64,000 nucleotides of DNA from Sutcliffiella horikoshii (GTDB lineage Bacteria > Bacillota > Bacilli > Bacillales > Bacillaceae_I): contig NZ_CP082918.1 in assembly GCF_019931755.1 (NCBI RefSeq), positions 228,001-292,000 on the forward strand, written 5' to 3'. The translations under genes and the position numbers were made by a program. Of the stretch, positions 53,565 to 63,180 are shown one piece after another (position 1 is the first letter of the stretch; each line of letters starts with the position of its first letter). The notes beneath the pieces are model-generated. The model searched no databases. It saw only the letters and a program-made list of their open reading frames with translations, and was not told the DNA's origin.

Positions 53565-54044
53565 ATGAGGCCGGAGCCTAAACAGATGATAGATAGAAAA
53601 GCGTTGTCGGTATGGAGGATCTCCGCCGCACTGAATTCCATATTTTACGTCCTGCTTTTTGTAGGATTTTGGTTTATACAACGTTCCTTCGAATTCCCTT
53701 GGTGGACACTGCTAATTGCGGGGGTTCTTTTTGTACTGATTTTCATATTTACCGTCATTATTTTTCCGTCGATGCAGTGGAAGCGCTGGCGTTTTGAAGT
53801 GCATGAACATGAAATTGACTTGCAGCATGGCATTTTTATAAAAAAGAGAACGTTGGTGCCGATGGTTCGTGTGCAGCACGTTGATACGCGTCAGGGGCCA
53901 ATTTTGAAAAAATTCCACCTCTCCACGGTACTGATTTCAACCGCGGCAACCATTCATGAAATACCGGCTCTCGATGAAGAGCAGGCAGATCAAGTCAGGG
54001 ATTACATATCAAGGCTTGCGAGGGTGACAGAAGATGATGTCTGA
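53565..54044 (+). CDS. ydbS: PH-domain membrane protein YdbS
   Basis: A 159-residue protein with two hydrophobic segments (about 20-65) followed by a bacterial PH domain (about 75-140; MVRVQHVDTRQGPILKKFHL). YdbS and YdbT occur as a pair; in B. subtilis they have been linked to resistance to antimicrobial peptides made by related strains, the mechanism being unclear. ATG 53565 has GGAGGG eight bases upstream. Overlaps ydbT by 11 bp. Confidence 0.82.
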   Translation: MRPEPKQMIDRKALSVWRISAALNSIFYVLLFVGFWFIQRSFEFPWWTLLIAGVLFVLIFIFTVIIFPSMQWKRWRFEVHEHEIDLQHGIFIKKRTLVPMVRVQHVDTRQGPILKKFHLSTVLISTAATIHEIPALDEEQADQVRDYISRLARVTEDDV

Positions 54045-55530
54045 GAAAAAGAGGATGCATCCTGCCGCCATCGTTGTAGCTTTTTTCAAACAACTGCGTG
54101 AGCTTTTGTTTCCGATTATTATTTTCGTATTCTTTGGAAGTAGTTCGGGGGAAGGTTTTTTCGGGATTATTTACATAGCTGTAATGGTCTTGTGGTTTGC
54201 AGGATTAATCGCAATCGGTGTGATCTCTTGGTATCGATTTTACTATTGGATAGAAGACGGTGAGCTGCGCATGGAATACGGTGTTTTCGTGAAAAAACGC
54301 CGGTTCATCCCGCAAGAAAGAATTCAAACCTTGGATACTTCGGAAGGAATTATCCAGCGGATCTTTGGTTTGGTGAAGGTGCAAATCGAAACAGCTGGTG
54401 GCGGAACGGAAGCGGAAGCAAGTTTGACGGCTGTTACAAAGGATGAGGCAAGCAGGCTGAGGGAAGCTTTATTGTATTACAAAAATAAAGCGGAAGCGCT
54501 GGGAGAAAACTTAGAGGTCTATGGACCGAAGCTGCCGATTCAGCAGGAACCAAACGAGGAGCCTGTAGAAAAGCCAACATATAAAGCATCTTGGAAGACA
54601 CTTTTTATTGTGGGAACAACTTCCGGAGGGATCGGTGTAGTGCTGTCAGCGGTTATCGCGTTCACATCACAATTCGATCAAATTGTCCCATATGAGGATA
54701 TCATCGACCGTTTCGGGATGGTCTTGCAGACAAGTGTGTATTTCATTGCCTCAATCGTTTTTGTTGTATTGTTTATGTCGTGGCTCATCTCTATTGTGAT
54801 GACCATGTTTAAATACGGGAATTTCACTGTCACCAAACAAAATGATGAACTTCAGATTTCGAGAGGGATCATCGAAAAGCGGCAATTGACGATTTCCTTG
54901 AAAAAAATACAAGCAATTAGAATTTCACAAAATATCCTAAGACAACCTTTCGGATATGCGACCGTTTATGTGGAGAGTGCAGGGAGCTCGGGAGGAAAAG
55001 AGTCTGATTTTTCCACGATCCTTTTTCCGTTGTTGAAGGTTTCCGAAGTGGAAGCTCATTTGAAGGAGTTTGTCCCGTCCTACCTTCTTACACAAGAGGT
55101 TCACGGTCTTCCGAAGAGGTCGGTGATTCGATATCTTATCCGCTTAATGGTACCGGCAGCGCTGCTGTCCATTCCGATCGCCTATTTCTTTCAACCGTAT
55201 GGATATCTTGCCTTTTTGTCGGTGGCGGTTGCCGGATTGCTAGGTTACAGCCAATATAAGGCTGCGGGTTGGGCGATGGAAAATGAGCAGCTTCAACTTT
55301 CTTATCGCCATTTAAGTAAAAACACTGTCCTTGTCCGGAAAAAAAGAATTCAATCTTTTGAGCTGCGGGAGTCTTTTTTTCAGGGAAAAAGAAAGCTTTT
55401 TACGATCAAAGCTGCCATTAAAACCGGTCTTGGAGGGAAGAATTTTCAAGTGGTGGATGTGGAGCAGCAAGACGGCGAACAGATTTACGAGTGGTATTCT
55501 TATGAAAAAAAGCAAGGGGATGTCATGTGA
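54034..55530 (+). CDS. ydbT: PH-domain membrane protein YdbT
   Basis: A 498-residue protein with three bacterial PH modules (about 65-140, 270-340, 410-490), each following a pair of membrane helices; the recurring motif is RRFIPQERIQTLDTSEGIIQ, then RQLTISLKKIQAIRI and VLVRKKRIQSFELR. Together with YdbS it probably forms a membrane complex. Start at 54034 overlaps ydbS. Its last codons form one arm of a bidirectional terminator. Confidence 0.83.
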   Translation: MMSEKKRMHPAAIVVAFFKQLRELLFPIIIFVFFGSSSGEGFFGIIYIAVMVLWFAGLIAIGVISWYRFYYWIEDGELRMEYGVFVKKRRFIPQERIQTLDTSEGIIQRIFGLVKVQIETAGGGTEAEASLTAVTKDEASRLREALLYYKNKAEALGENLEVYGPKLPIQQEPNEEPVEKPTYKASWKTLFIVGTTSGGIGVVLSAVIAFTSQFDQIVPYEDIIDRFGMVLQTSVYFIASIVFVVLFMSWLISIVMTMFKYGNFTVTKQNDELQISRGIIEKRQLTISLKKIQAIRISQNILRQPFGYATVYVESAGSSGGKESDFSTILFPLLKVSEVEAHLKEFVPSYLLTQEVHGLPKRSVIRYLIRLMVPAALLSIPIAYFFQPYGYLAFLSVAVAGLLGYSQYKAAGWAMENEQLQLSYRHLSKNTVLVRKKRIQSFELRESFFQGKRKLFTIKAAIKTGLGGKNFQVVDVEQQDGEQIYEWYSYEKKQGDVM

Positions 55531-55556
55531 TGTGACAACCCTTGCTTTTGTTTTTT
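55508..55556. terminator. Bidirectional terminator between ydbT and the rhomboid gene
   Basis: AAGCAAGGG pairs with CCCTTGCTT, with A-rich sequence on the left and T-rich on the right. It overlaps the 3' end of ydbT. Confidence 0.8.
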
Positions 55557-55565
55557 AAAATGGAA

Positions 55566-56279
55566 TTACATAAATCTTGAAAGAATGCCGAAAAGCACTA
55601 ATGCGCCTAAGACGATCCAAAAAATATTTTGCTTTCCGCTCCGTGGTGCACTCGGTCTGCCGATATTCGGGAATATGGCGCGCAAGGATCTAGGTGATGT
55701 CGCAGGCCCTCTTCCAAGGAAGAAGGGTGCTAACACGGTACCGGCAAAGAATCCGAATAAGTGCGCGATAACATTGATATTGGAGTTCAAGAAGGTCATC
55801 ACAAGCCCGACTCCTAAAATGGTCAAGATAACTTGTGAATTTGCTCTATCCAATAGGTCTGGTCGTAAGAACACCATATAAAAATAGAGGCCGAAAATCG
55901 CAAAAATGGCACCCGAAGCCCCAAGATGACTGTATATGTCAGGTTTTAATAGTAAGGTGGCAACGTTGACTAGAATTCCACCTAGCAAATAGAAGGTAAT
56001 AAATTTCGCTTTTCCCAGCATCCGCTCTACGGCAGGTCCGAACAGGACGAGCGATAGGGAGTTAAATAAGAAGTGAGTCAGACTGGCATGTAGGAAAATA
56101 GGGGTAATCAGCCGCCACCACTCTCCTTGCCATATAAACAGGTTGAATCCGATGGTAAGGTTTAAGAGCGTTGGAGAAAATTGTACAACCAGCCAAAGTA
56201 TAAGGTGGATGGCAACAATTGTGGTAATAATAGGATATAATCTTCTAAAAGTACGAAAGTTTTCCGTTCGGACGAACAT
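55566..56279 (-). CDS. Rhomboid-family intramembrane serine protease (YdcA-like)
   Basis: A 237-residue membrane protease with about six helices plus a further C-terminal one. The catalytic serine is in GASGAIF near 122, the histidine in VIAHLFGF near 172, and FLHASLTHFLFN in the second helix completes the family pattern. ATG 56279 is chosen, with AAGGGG nine bases upstream; the GTG three codons before lacks spacing. It lies opposite to its neighbours, as ydcA does in B. subtilis. Substrates unknown. Confidence 0.85.
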   Translation of the reverse strand: MFVRTENFRTFRRLYPIITTIVAIHLILWLVVQFSPTLLNLTIGFNLFIWQGEWWRLITPIFLHASLTHFLFNSLSLVLFGPAVERMLGKAKFITFYLLGGILVNVATLLLKPDIYSHLGASGAIFAIFGLYFYMVFLRPDLLDRANSQVILTILGVGLVMTFLNSNINVIAHLFGFFAGTVLAPFFLGRGPATSPRSLRAIFPNIGRPSAPRSGKQNIFWIVLGALVLFGILSRFM

Positions 56280-56397
56280 CCGCTTCACCCCTTGTTCTTT
56301 AAATTAGCTCTTTTCAGATTATCATGTTAGCACCTAAAAGTCTTTTTAGGAGAATCAGAAAATATATCATTACTATATGAAGGAGGTTGGTCAAAGT

Positions 56398-56763
56398 ATG
56401 ATTATCGGAACTGGAATCGACATTGTGGAGCTTGCCCGCATCGAGAAATTGATGAACCGCCAGCCTAACTTTGTGAATCGTATCCTCACACCGCTAGAAA
56501 AGGAGAGGTTCTTATCATTAAGTGAAAAACGAAAAGTAGAGTTCCTCGCAGGTCGTTTTGCTGCAAAGGAGGCCTTTTCCAAAGCGAAAGGAACCGGAAT
56601 AGGGAAGGATCTCAGTTTTCAGGACATGACTATTGTTTCCACAGAAAAAGGGAAACCGTACTTTTCCGAGCCTGAAATGACAGACGGTAATGTCCATTTG
56701 TCCATATCCCACAGTGAGAAGTATGCCATCGCGCAAGTAATTATCGAAAGCTTGTCAAGCTAG
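56398..56763 (+). CDS. acpS: Holo-[acyl-carrier-protein] synthase
   Basis: A 121-residue enzyme that transfers phosphopantetheine from CoA to acyl carrier protein. Mg-binding residues lie in [12 protein letters not shown] (Asp near 8) and [16 protein letters not shown] (Glu near 58); [15 protein letters not shown] ends the fold. AAGGAGG lies 11 bases before the ATG; an upstream in-frame ATG precedes that site and is rejected. Confidence 0.93.
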   Translation: MIIGTGIDIVELARIEKLMNRQPNFVNRILTPLEKERFLSLSEKRKVEFLAGRFAAKEAFSKAKGTGIGKDLSFQDMTIVSTEKGKPYFSEPEMTDGNVHLSISHSEKYAIAQVIIESLSS

Positions 56764-56926
56764 TCTGCATAATCCCCGAAACTGGCTCATATACATAGTT
56801 CAGAAAGGAGACAAGGTGTACAAGTAGAGGTTCAGCCTACCTGCGTCTGGAGGGATGGTCCGGTATCTCTGCACTCTCACTTTTCTCTAAGATAATCATG
56901 TAATGAAGGCAAAGGGGATGAATAAT

Positions 56927-57949
56927 TTGAGAAAAGCATGGCTATTGGTAGTGGTTGGCCTTGTGAGTATCCTTGTTCTCGCAGGGTGCGGTACGAAATC
57001 GAAAGAAGATGTAACAGCTTCTCTTGGTGCGAAAGTAGAAGAGATGAAGGGGTATGAATCGAATGCAAAAATGACCCTTCAAACTGGCGCGGAGCCACAA
57101 GTGTACGAGGTGCAAATCGGGCATAACAAACCGAACTTTTACAAAGTGAATTTGAAAAATGCGGAAAAGGATCAAAGCCAGATCATCATCCGCAATGACG
57201 AAGGTGTATTTGTCTTAACGCCGGCGCTGAACAAGAGCTTCCGCTTCCACAGCGAATGGCCGCAAAACAGCAGCCAAGCCTATCTGTTCGAATCGCTTGT
57301 GAATGATATCAAAAATGATCCGGAAGCAACATTCACCGCTACAGAAGAACATTATGTATTTGAAACGAAAACAAACTATCAAAATAATAAGCTTCTTCCG
57401 ACTCAGGAAATTACTCTGAGCAAGAAAGACTTGTCACCTGTTTCTGTGAAGGTAATGGACCCGGATAAAAAGCCATTGGTGCTAGTGGAGTTTTCTGACT
57501 TCAAATTTGATGCAAGCTTTGACGCTGATGCTTTTGATGTGAAAAAGAACATGACTGGTGCCCGTGCGAGCCTGGAGTTGCCTGCATCTGGACCTGTTAC
57601 AGAAGAGTCTGATGAGTTTTCGGCTATGACACCGCTTGATACGCCTGCCGGTACGGATCTTAAAGAAGAAACCGTCGTGGAAACAGCGAACGGAAAACGT
57701 GTCGTCATGACGTATGAAGGCACGAAGACCTTTACGTTGATCCAAGAGAAGGCGCGTAACTCGGAGGTTCCGACATCCCAGCTTGTCAATGGTAACCCGG
57801 CAGACCTTGGCTTCACAGTCGGTGCCATGACAGAAAACAGCCTAACATGGACCTACCAAGGCGTAGACTTCACCCTAGCATCCAAAGACCTCACCCAAGA
57901 AGAAATGCTCATGGTCGCACGCTCCGTCCAAGGCGCAGCCATCAAATAG
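56927..57949 (+). CDS. ydcC: LolA-like outer-leaflet lipoprotein YdcC
   Basis: A 340-residue lipoprotein with signal peptide and lipobox VLAGC, followed by a LolA-like half-barrel (VQIGHNKPNFYKVNLKN, ITLSKKDLSPVSVKVMD). The C-terminal part (about 220-340) is a separate alpha/beta region. Homologs in Bacillus are called YdcC and in Clostridia GerS-like; a sporulation or lipoprotein role is possible but not shown. TTG 56927 is preferred, with AAAGGGG nine bases upstream, over ATGs at 56903 and 56918. Confidence 0.8.
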   Translation: MRKAWLLVVVGLVSILVLAGCGTKSKEDVTASLGAKVEEMKGYESNAKMTLQTGAEPQVYEVQIGHNKPNFYKVNLKNAEKDQSQIIIRNDEGVFVLTPALNKSFRFHSEWPQNSSQAYLFESLVNDIKNDPEATFTATEEHYVFETKTNYQNNKLLPTQEITLSKKDLSPVSVKVMDPDKKPLVLVEFSDFKFDASFDADAFDVKKNMTGARASLELPASGPVTEESDEFSAMTPLDTPAGTDLKEETVVETANGKRVVMTYEGTKTFTLIQEKARNSEVPTSQLVNGNPADLGFTVGAMTENSLTWTYQGVDFTLASKDLTQEEMLMVARSVQGAAIK

Positions 57950-57963
57950 TTCAACACCAACCA

Positions 57964-57999
57964 GCAGGCCCGTTGCAGACGGGCCTGTATATTTTTTTG
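57964..57999 (+). terminator. Rho-independent terminator after ydcC
   Basis: CAGGCCCGT pairs with ACGGGCCTG around a five-base loop, followed by TATATTTTTTT. Confidence 0.85.
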
Positions 58000-58139
58000 T
58001 GAAAAGGGGTCAGACCCTCACAGGAATTTCGCCCTCCGTGTCGAAGGGGCTTTCTTCACATGACTTTGGGGGATTTTTTCGTTATGATAGGAACATATTA
58101 ATTTGAGGTTGTAGATAGGTAAAGGAAGTGCTAAGGAAG

Positions 58140-59309
58140 ATGTCGAGCTTTCATCGGGATACTTGGGTTGAGGTAGATTTGGATTGTATTTATGAGAATG
58201 TGCAGGCGATACAGGAGCATGTGACAAAGGATGTCACGGTAATTGCGGTCGTTAAGGCGAATGCTTATGGGCATGGAGATGTGCAAGTGGCAAACGTGGC
58301 GTTGGAAGCTGGTGCGAAGTATCTTGCTGTTTCTTTTTTGGATGAGGCGATGTCTTTAAGGCAGCAAGGAATAACGGCACCGATCCTTGTGCTTGGTGCT
58401 TCAAGGGTTTCAGACCTGCCGCTTGCTGCGAAAGAGAATATCACACTCACCGTTTTTCAAAAAGAATGGGTGGAAGAAGCGACTTCTGCATATCAGGGCA
58501 CGAAATCGGTTAAACTGCACCTGAAGCTTGATACTGGGATGGGAAGAATCGGGGCGCGAACACAAGAAGAAGTCGCCCAAATACTAGAGAGGATTGACAA
58601 AGCCGCTAACCTGCAAATTGAAGGGATTTACACCCACTTTGCTACCGCAGATGAGTTGCAAACGGATTATGTGGAACATCAGTTTGAAAGGTTTCACGCA
58701 TTGTTAGATCAAATCACAAATCAATACAGCATCCCAATGATTCATTGCGGAAACAGTGCCACAACGCTAAGGTTTCCAAAAAGGATCTTCAATGCGGTGC
58801 GTGTTGGGATAGCGATGTATGGATTAACGCCATCACCGGAAATGGAACCAGAACTGCCTTTTCCGCTAAAAGAGGCCTTTTCCCTTCATACCAAACTTGT
58901 ACATGTAAAAAAACTATCCATTGGAGAAAGCGTCAGTTATGGGGCTACCTACACCACGAAAGAAGAAGAGTGGATCGGAACGGTGCCGGTTGGCTATGCG
59001 GATGGATGGATTAGAAAATTGCAAGGAATGAACATTCTTGTAGATGGGAAACTCGCACCAATTGTTGGAAGAATATGCATGGACCAGTTTATGATTAAAT
59101 TGCCCCATGAACTTCCAATTGGAACCAAGGTTACGCTTATAGGAGAACAGGACGGCAAAAAGATCAGCTCGAACGATGTGGCTGCCAAGCTTGACACCAT
59201 TAACTACGAGGTGCCGTGTATGATCAGCTACCGTGTGCCCCGCATGTTTTTGCGTAATGGGAGTATAATGGAAGTGAGAAACTATTTGCAAGACAAACCA
59301 TTAGAATAG
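58140..59309 (+). CDS. alr: Alanine racemase
   Basis: A 389-residue PLP enzyme that makes D-alanine for the cell wall, feeding Ddl encoded 10 kb upstream. The PLP lysine lies in VVKANAYGHG near 39, with MGRIGAR, HFATADE and HCGNSAT, and the second catalytic tyrosine in SVSYGATYT near 265. The C-terminal domain has GRICMDQFMIKLP and YEVPCMISYRVPRMF. ATG 58140 matches the family N-terminus; a GTG four codons earlier (58128) has an alternative ribosome site. Confidence 0.94.
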   Translation: MSSFHRDTWVEVDLDCIYENVQAIQEHVTKDVTVIAVVKANAYGHGDVQVANVALEAGAKYLAVSFLDEAMSLRQQGITAPILVLGASRVSDLPLAAKENITLTVFQKEWVEEATSAYQGTKSVKLHLKLDTGMGRIGARTQEEVAQILERIDKAANLQIEGIYTHFATADELQTDYVEHQFERFHALLDQITNQYSIPMIHCGNSATTLRFPKRIFNAVRVGIAMYGLTPSPEMEPELPFPLKEAFSLHTKLVHVKKLSIGESVSYGATYTTKEEEWIGTVPVGYADGWIRKLQGMNILVDGKLAPIVGRICMDQFMIKLPHELPIGTKVTLIGEQDGKKISSNDVAAKLDTINYEVPCMISYRVPRMFLRNGSIMEVRNYLQDKPLE

Positions 59310-59454
59310 TAAATGGTAATTTTCTGCATAAAAAAGGGTTTATATAGTGATAATAGAGAAGAATTCGCTAAATGGACTTTGCAATTATCGGCAATGATGG
59401 TATTATGGAATATGGAATAGTATTATGTGTCTGTAGTTCTTGGAGGTGTATGCT

Positions 59455-59736
59455 GTGTCTGAATCCAGCGCAACAACTGAAATCTTGATTCGATTACCTC
59501 AAAACTTAGTGTCGGAATTAGATGGTTTGGTAAAACAAGAAAACGGCAATCGAAACGAATTAATCTTTCAAGCAACAAAGATGTATCTTCGCGAGCGCAA
59601 AAAGCGTCAGATTCGCGAGTCCATGAGACGTGGCTACATGGAAATGTCTAAAATCAATCTAAACATTGCATCTGAAGCTTTTTTGGCTGAATATGAGGCG
59701 GAGCATACGGTTGAACGCTTAGTAAGCGGGGGGTAA
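59455..59736 (+). CDS. ndoAI: EndoA antitoxin (MazE-type, ribbon-helix-helix)
   Basis: A 93-residue antitoxin: ribbon-helix-helix DNA-binding N-terminus ([34 protein letters not shown]) and a C-terminal toxin-binding segment ([18 protein letters not shown], ending TVERLVSGG). The length equals that of B. subtilis EndoAI. Start is GTG 59455, with GGAGG nine bases upstream. Toxin gene follows after 4 bp. Confidence 0.93.
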   Translation: MSESSATTEILIRLPQNLVSELDGLVKQENGNRNELIFQATKMYLRERKKRQIRESMRRGYMEMSKINLNIASEAFLAEYEAEHTVERLVSGG

Positions 59737-59740
59737 TCAT

Positions 59741-60091
59741 TTGATTGTCAAACGCGGTGACGTTTATTTTGCTGATTTATCCCCGGTTGTTGGGTCTGAG
59801 CAAGGAGGCGTTCGACCAGTACTTGTCATCCAAAATGATATCGGAAATCGTTTTAGCCCGACCGTTATAGTAGCTGCCATTACTGCTCAAATCCAAAAAG
59901 CCAAACTCCCAACACATGTAGAGATCGATGCGAAGCGTTATGGTTTTGAACGTGACTCTGTTATCCTGCTCGAACAAATTCGAACAATTGATAAACAAAG
60001 ATTAACGGACAAAATTACTCATCTTGACGAAGAGATGATGGACAAAGTGGATGAGGCGCTTCAAATAAGCTTAGGACTTATTGACTTTTAA
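59741..60091 (+). CDS. ndoA: EndoA toxin (MazF-type mRNA interferase)
   Basis: A 116-residue endoribonuclease that cuts mRNA, in B. subtilis at UACAU. The fold markers [20 protein letters not shown] and RPVLVIQND near the N-terminus hold the catalytic arginine, with [15 protein letters not shown] and [13 protein letters not shown] following. Starts with TTG 59741 behind GGGGGG. It matches MazF/EndoA in length; co-expression with the antitoxin keeps it inactive. Confidence 0.94.
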   Translation: MIVKRGDVYFADLSPVVGSEQGGVRPVLVIQNDIGNRFSPTVIVAAITAQIQKAKLPTHVEIDAKRYGFERDSVILLEQIRTIDKQRLTDKITHLDEEMMDKVDEALQISLGLIDF

Positions 60092-60114
60092 TATTTGAAT
60101 CCGTTTATCGATAA

Positions 60115-60154
60115 GAAGCTATTCACAAGCGCGTGAGTAGCTTTTTTATTTTGT
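60115..60154 (+). terminator. Rho-independent terminator after ndoA
   Basis: AAGCTATTCAC pairs with GTGAGTAGCTT (one mismatch), followed by TTTTATTTTG. Confidence 0.85.
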
Positions 60155-60169
60155 AGCTATGTGAACCCT

Positions 60170-60299
60170 AGCTGTTGATTGGAGCAAAAGGCGTAGACTC
60201 CTGCGGGGGAGTAGCGGCAATGTTGAGACCCCTGAAGCGTTGTGAGGAGGCTCAAGGTCGCCACGCGGAAAGCGAAGCCGTTTGCGGAAATCAACAGCG
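60170..60299 (+). repeat. Palindromic intergenic repeat, copy 8
   Basis: It begins AGCTGTTGATTGGAGC and ends GCGGAAATCAACAGC, nearly identical to copies 1 and 2 in shared parts. It separates ndoA from the sigB-control operon. Confidence 0.85.
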
Positions 60300-60391
60300 G
60301 TGTTGTACAAGTTCCACACTCATTTCTAAGAAGATACCACCATAATTAGGTAAATAAACCACAATTATGGGTGAAATGGGTATAAACATAT

Positions 60392-60421
60392 TTGACTTTT
60401 AAAACAATTAAAATTTATAGT
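60392..60421 (+). promoter_or_regulatory. SigA promoter of the rsb operon
   Basis: TTGACT (60392-60397), 18 bp, TATAGT (60416-60421), 70 bp before rsbRA. The rest of 60300-60492 is AT-rich without other signals. Confidence 0.65.
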
Positions 60422-60492
60422 TGTATTAGTATAGCTGAAATTATTTGTCGAATTTATAAATATATCTATTACCGAAAAAAGGAGCCGGGATA

Positions 60493-61323
60493 ATGAATCA
60501 AAACATAATCACGTATATTGATGATAACCGAGAGACTATTTTTAACCAATGGATCGAAGGCATGGATGAAATCGGCGAAAAGAAAGAATTGAAAGCCATC
60601 TCCGAAAAGGTGTACCTTAGCACAAGCAGAGAATACATCAATTTATTATTGAGCAACATTAGTAAAGATATGGACAACCTTTCTGTGGTATTAACCGATT
60701 TTGCCGAGAAAATTGTTCGATTCGGTTGGCCTCTCATTTATGTGACAGAAGGTCTTTCATTATTCGGGAAGATTGTATTTGAGGGAATGACGAAAGATGA
60801 AACGGACGATAGCCAAAAAGTCACCCTGATGTATGATTTTGATCAATGGCTCCGACCGGTCTATAACGAGATTGTAAAAACGTATACAGGTTCATGGGAA
60901 CATACAGTGTCTATGCAGAAAATCGCATTACAAGAATTGGCTGCTCCACTTATCCCGGTATTTGATAAAATCTCTGTCATGCCGCTTGTGGGTACAATCG
61001 ATACGGAACGCGCAAGACAAATCATGGAAAACCTCCTTCAAGGTGTAGTGAAACACCGTGCAGAAGTGGTCTTAATAGATATCACGGGTGTACCGGTTGT
61101 CGATACGATGGTAGCGCACCATATTATTCAGGCTGCTGAAGCGGTAAGACTTGTGGGTGCAAAATGCTTATTGGTTGGAATTCGTCCTGAAATCGCACAG
61201 ACTATCGTCAACTTGGGTATTAACCTAGATCAGATTATTACGAAGAACTCCCTGAAAAAAGGGATTGAGACAGCGCTTGAAATGACAAACAGAAAAATTG
61301 TGACTGCGGGGGATCCAGAGTGA
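60493..61323 (+). CDS. rsbRA: Stressosome sensor protein RsbRA
   Basis: A 276-residue co-antagonist of the stressosome: an N-terminal non-heme globin-like sensor domain (about 1-140) and a C-terminal STAS domain (about 150-265, with [20 protein letters not shown]). RsbRA forms the stressosome core with RsbS and controls release of RsbT on environmental stress. AAGGAG precedes the ATG. The stop overlaps the rsbS start by 4 bp. Confidence 0.92.
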   Translation: MNQNIITYIDDNRETIFNQWIEGMDEIGEKKELKAISEKVYLSTSREYINLLLSNISKDMDNLSVVLTDFAEKIVRFGWPLIYVTEGLSLFGKIVFEGMTKDETDDSQKVTLMYDFDQWLRPVYNEIVKTYTGSWEHTVSMQKIALQELAAPLIPVFDKISVMPLVGTIDTERARQIMENLLQGVVKHRAEVVLIDITGVPVVDTMVAHHIIQAAEAVRLVGAKCLLVGIRPEIAQTIVNLGINLDQIITKNSLKKGIETALEMTNRKIVTAGDPE

Positions 61324-61676
61324 GAATACCTATATTAAAGCTTCACAATTGCCTATTAATTTCGATTCAATGGGAACTAGACGATCAAACTGCGTTGCAA
61401 TTTCAAGAGGATCTTCTAAATAGAATACATGAAACAGGAGCAAATGGAGTGGTCATAGATTTGACCTCCGTTGATATGATTGATTCATTTATTGCAAAAG
61501 TGCTTGGGGATGTGATCAGCATGTCGAAACTTATGGGAGCGCAAGTCGTTCTGACAGGGATTCAACCTGCTGTAGCCATCACTTTAGTGGAACTCGGAAT
61601 CCAATTGGATGAAGTGTTCACAGCACTAGATTTAGAAAAGGGTCTAGAGAAATTACAACAGGAATTGGGGGAGTAA
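61320..61676 (+). CDS. rsbS: Stressosome scaffold RsbS
   Basis: A 118-residue single STAS-domain protein that holds RsbT in the stressosome until phosphorylated. The phospho-acceptor serine is in [15 protein letters not shown] near 60. Start is a GTG overlapping the rsbRA TGA. The stop is immediately followed by rsbT. Confidence 0.92.
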   Translation: MRIPILKLHNCLLISIQWELDDQTALQFQEDLLNRIHETGANGVVIDLTSVDMIDSFIAKVLGDVISMSKLMGAQVVLTGIQPAVAITLVELGIQLDEVFTALDLEKGLEKLQQELGE

Positions 61677-62081
61677 ATGATGACTGTCCAATCCTGTGTA
61701 AAAATAAGAAACGAATGGGACATCGTAGCTGCCCGACAAATGGGTAGAAATGTTGCCAAAGATCTAGGTTTCGGCACAGTAGACCAAGCGAGGATAACTA
61801 CCGCAATTTCGGAGTTGGCTCGGAATATTTATTTGTATGCAGGTACAGGTCAAATTTGTATAGAAGAAATGGATGAGTACGGAAAAAGAGGACTGAAAGT
61901 GGTTGCCACAGATGATGGTCCTGGAATTCCTGACATCCGACAGGTGATGGAAGATGGTTTTTCCACATCAGGAGGCCTTGGAGCCGGATTGCCTGGAGTA
62001 AAGAGGCTAATGGATTCGTTTCAGATAGATTCTTCTTCTGGGGAAGGAACGACAATCCATGCCGTAAAGTGGGTTCGCTAG
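61677..62081 (+). CDS. rsbT: Serine/threonine kinase and RsbU activator RsbT
   Basis: A 134-residue GHKL-type kinase: N-box SELARNIYLYA near 46, DDGPGIPD near 79, GGLGAGLPGVKRLMD near 99. It phosphorylates RsbR and RsbS and then activates the phosphatase RsbU. The ATG abuts the rsbS stop; GGGGGAG spans the end of rsbS. An ATG one codon later is an alternative start. Confidence 0.93.
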   Translation: MMTVQSCVKIRNEWDIVAARQMGRNVAKDLGFGTVDQARITTAISELARNIYLYAGTGQICIEEMDEYGKRGLKVVATDDGPGIPDIRQVMEDGFSTSGGLGAGLPGVKRLMDSFQIDSSSGEGTTIHAVKWVR

Positions 62082-62096
62082 AAGGGGGGATAACCC

Positions 62097-63104
62097 ATGA
62101 ATTACGATAAATTAGAATCAGAATATAAAGAAATACTCTCTGCCTACCTGAACCGCCAGTCGGAGGAAGCTCTGTATAAAGGGCAGGAATTCAGTCGCAG
62201 AATACTTGGGGAAAAAGTTTCTCCAGAAGAAATTATCAGTGTGCATAAAGCGATGCTGCAAGATCTTTCTCCTGAGATACCGGATAATATTCTGCATTCT
62301 TTGGATTTTCTACTTGAAGTGATGATAGGATATGGGATTGCCTATAGGGAGCACCAAAGTCTTCGCCACAGACAACAGGAGATTCAAACGGAGATTGAAA
62401 TTGCAGCAAATGTCCAGCAGACGCTACTTGAGACGAAAATTCCTGAAACGGATTCAGTGGAGATCGGTGCGATAAGTGTTGCTGCTAAACATATGAGCGG
62501 AGACTATTACCATTTTGTCCATAACGAAAAAGATTCGTTTAGTGTCGCTATTGCGGATGTCATCGGGAAAGGAATCCCGGCTGCAATGTGTATGAGCATG
62601 ATCAAATATGCGATGGATAGTTTACCAGATACCAGGGTTGCTCCAAGCTATGTACTTGGCAATTTAAATAGAGTAGTGGAGCAGAATGTCGATGCGAGCA
62701 TGTTCATCACGATGTTCTATGGTATGTATGACCTTCACAAACACCTCTTCTCATTCTCTTCTGCGGGGCATGAACCACCGTTGTATTTTGATGCGAAGAA
62801 AAATGAATTCTATGAGCTCGATGCCAGAGGGCTTGTCCTTGGTATCGACAGACTTGCAACTTATCAACAGTATGAAAAGCAAATAGAAGTAGATGATATG
62901 GTTATCCTTTTCTCTGATGGAGTGACAGAGTGCCGTACGGAGGAAGGATTTATCGAGGTTGATAAAATAATAGATTTAATTAGGTCATATATTCATTTAC
63001 CCCCTCAAGCTATTGTGGAGCTGGTGTACAGAGACCTTGAGAAAATCCAGGACTTTCAGCTCAGAGATGACTTTACCTTAATTATTTTAAAAAGAAAGGT
63101 TTAA
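62097..63104 (+). CDS. rsbU: Environmental-stress PP2C phosphatase RsbU
   Basis: A 335-residue protein: RsbT-binding N-terminal helical domain (about 1-84), a coiled linker (about 95-115) and a PP2C/SpoIIE phosphatase domain with SGDYYHF near 135, ADVIGKGIPAAM near 155 and FSDGVTECRT near 274. It dephosphorylates RsbV to free SigB. GAAGGGGGG lies upstream. Its stop codon is part of the -35 of the internal SigB promoter. Confidence 0.93.
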   Translation: MNYDKLESEYKEILSAYLNRQSEEALYKGQEFSRRILGEKVSPEEIISVHKAMLQDLSPEIPDNILHSLDFLLEVMIGYGIAYREHQSLRHRQQEIQTEIEIAANVQQTLLETKIPETDSVEIGAISVAAKHMSGDYYHFVHNEKDSFSVAIADVIGKGIPAAMCMSMIKYAMDSLPDTRVAPSYVLGNLNRVVEQNVDASMFITMFYGMYDLHKHLFSFSSAGHEPPLYFDAKKNEFYELDARGLVLGIDRLATYQQYEKQIEVDDMVILFSDGVTECRTEEGFIEVDKIIDLIRSYIHLPPQAIVELVYRDLEKIQDFQLRDDFTLIILKRKV

Positions 63105-63123
63105 ATGTTTGAGAAGCGGGTAT
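63099..63123 (+). promoter_or_regulatory. Internal SigB promoter before rsbV
   Basis: GTTTAA, 13 bp, GGGTAT: a perfect match to the SigB consensus. The TAA in the -35 is the rsbU stop codon. It provides SigB autoregulation of rsbV-rsbW-sigB as in B. subtilis. Confidence 0.92.
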
Positions 63124-63180
63124 TTAGTATTGGGATGACCTAAAAATGGAATTCTAATTCATGTTTGAGGTGACGAAAGA

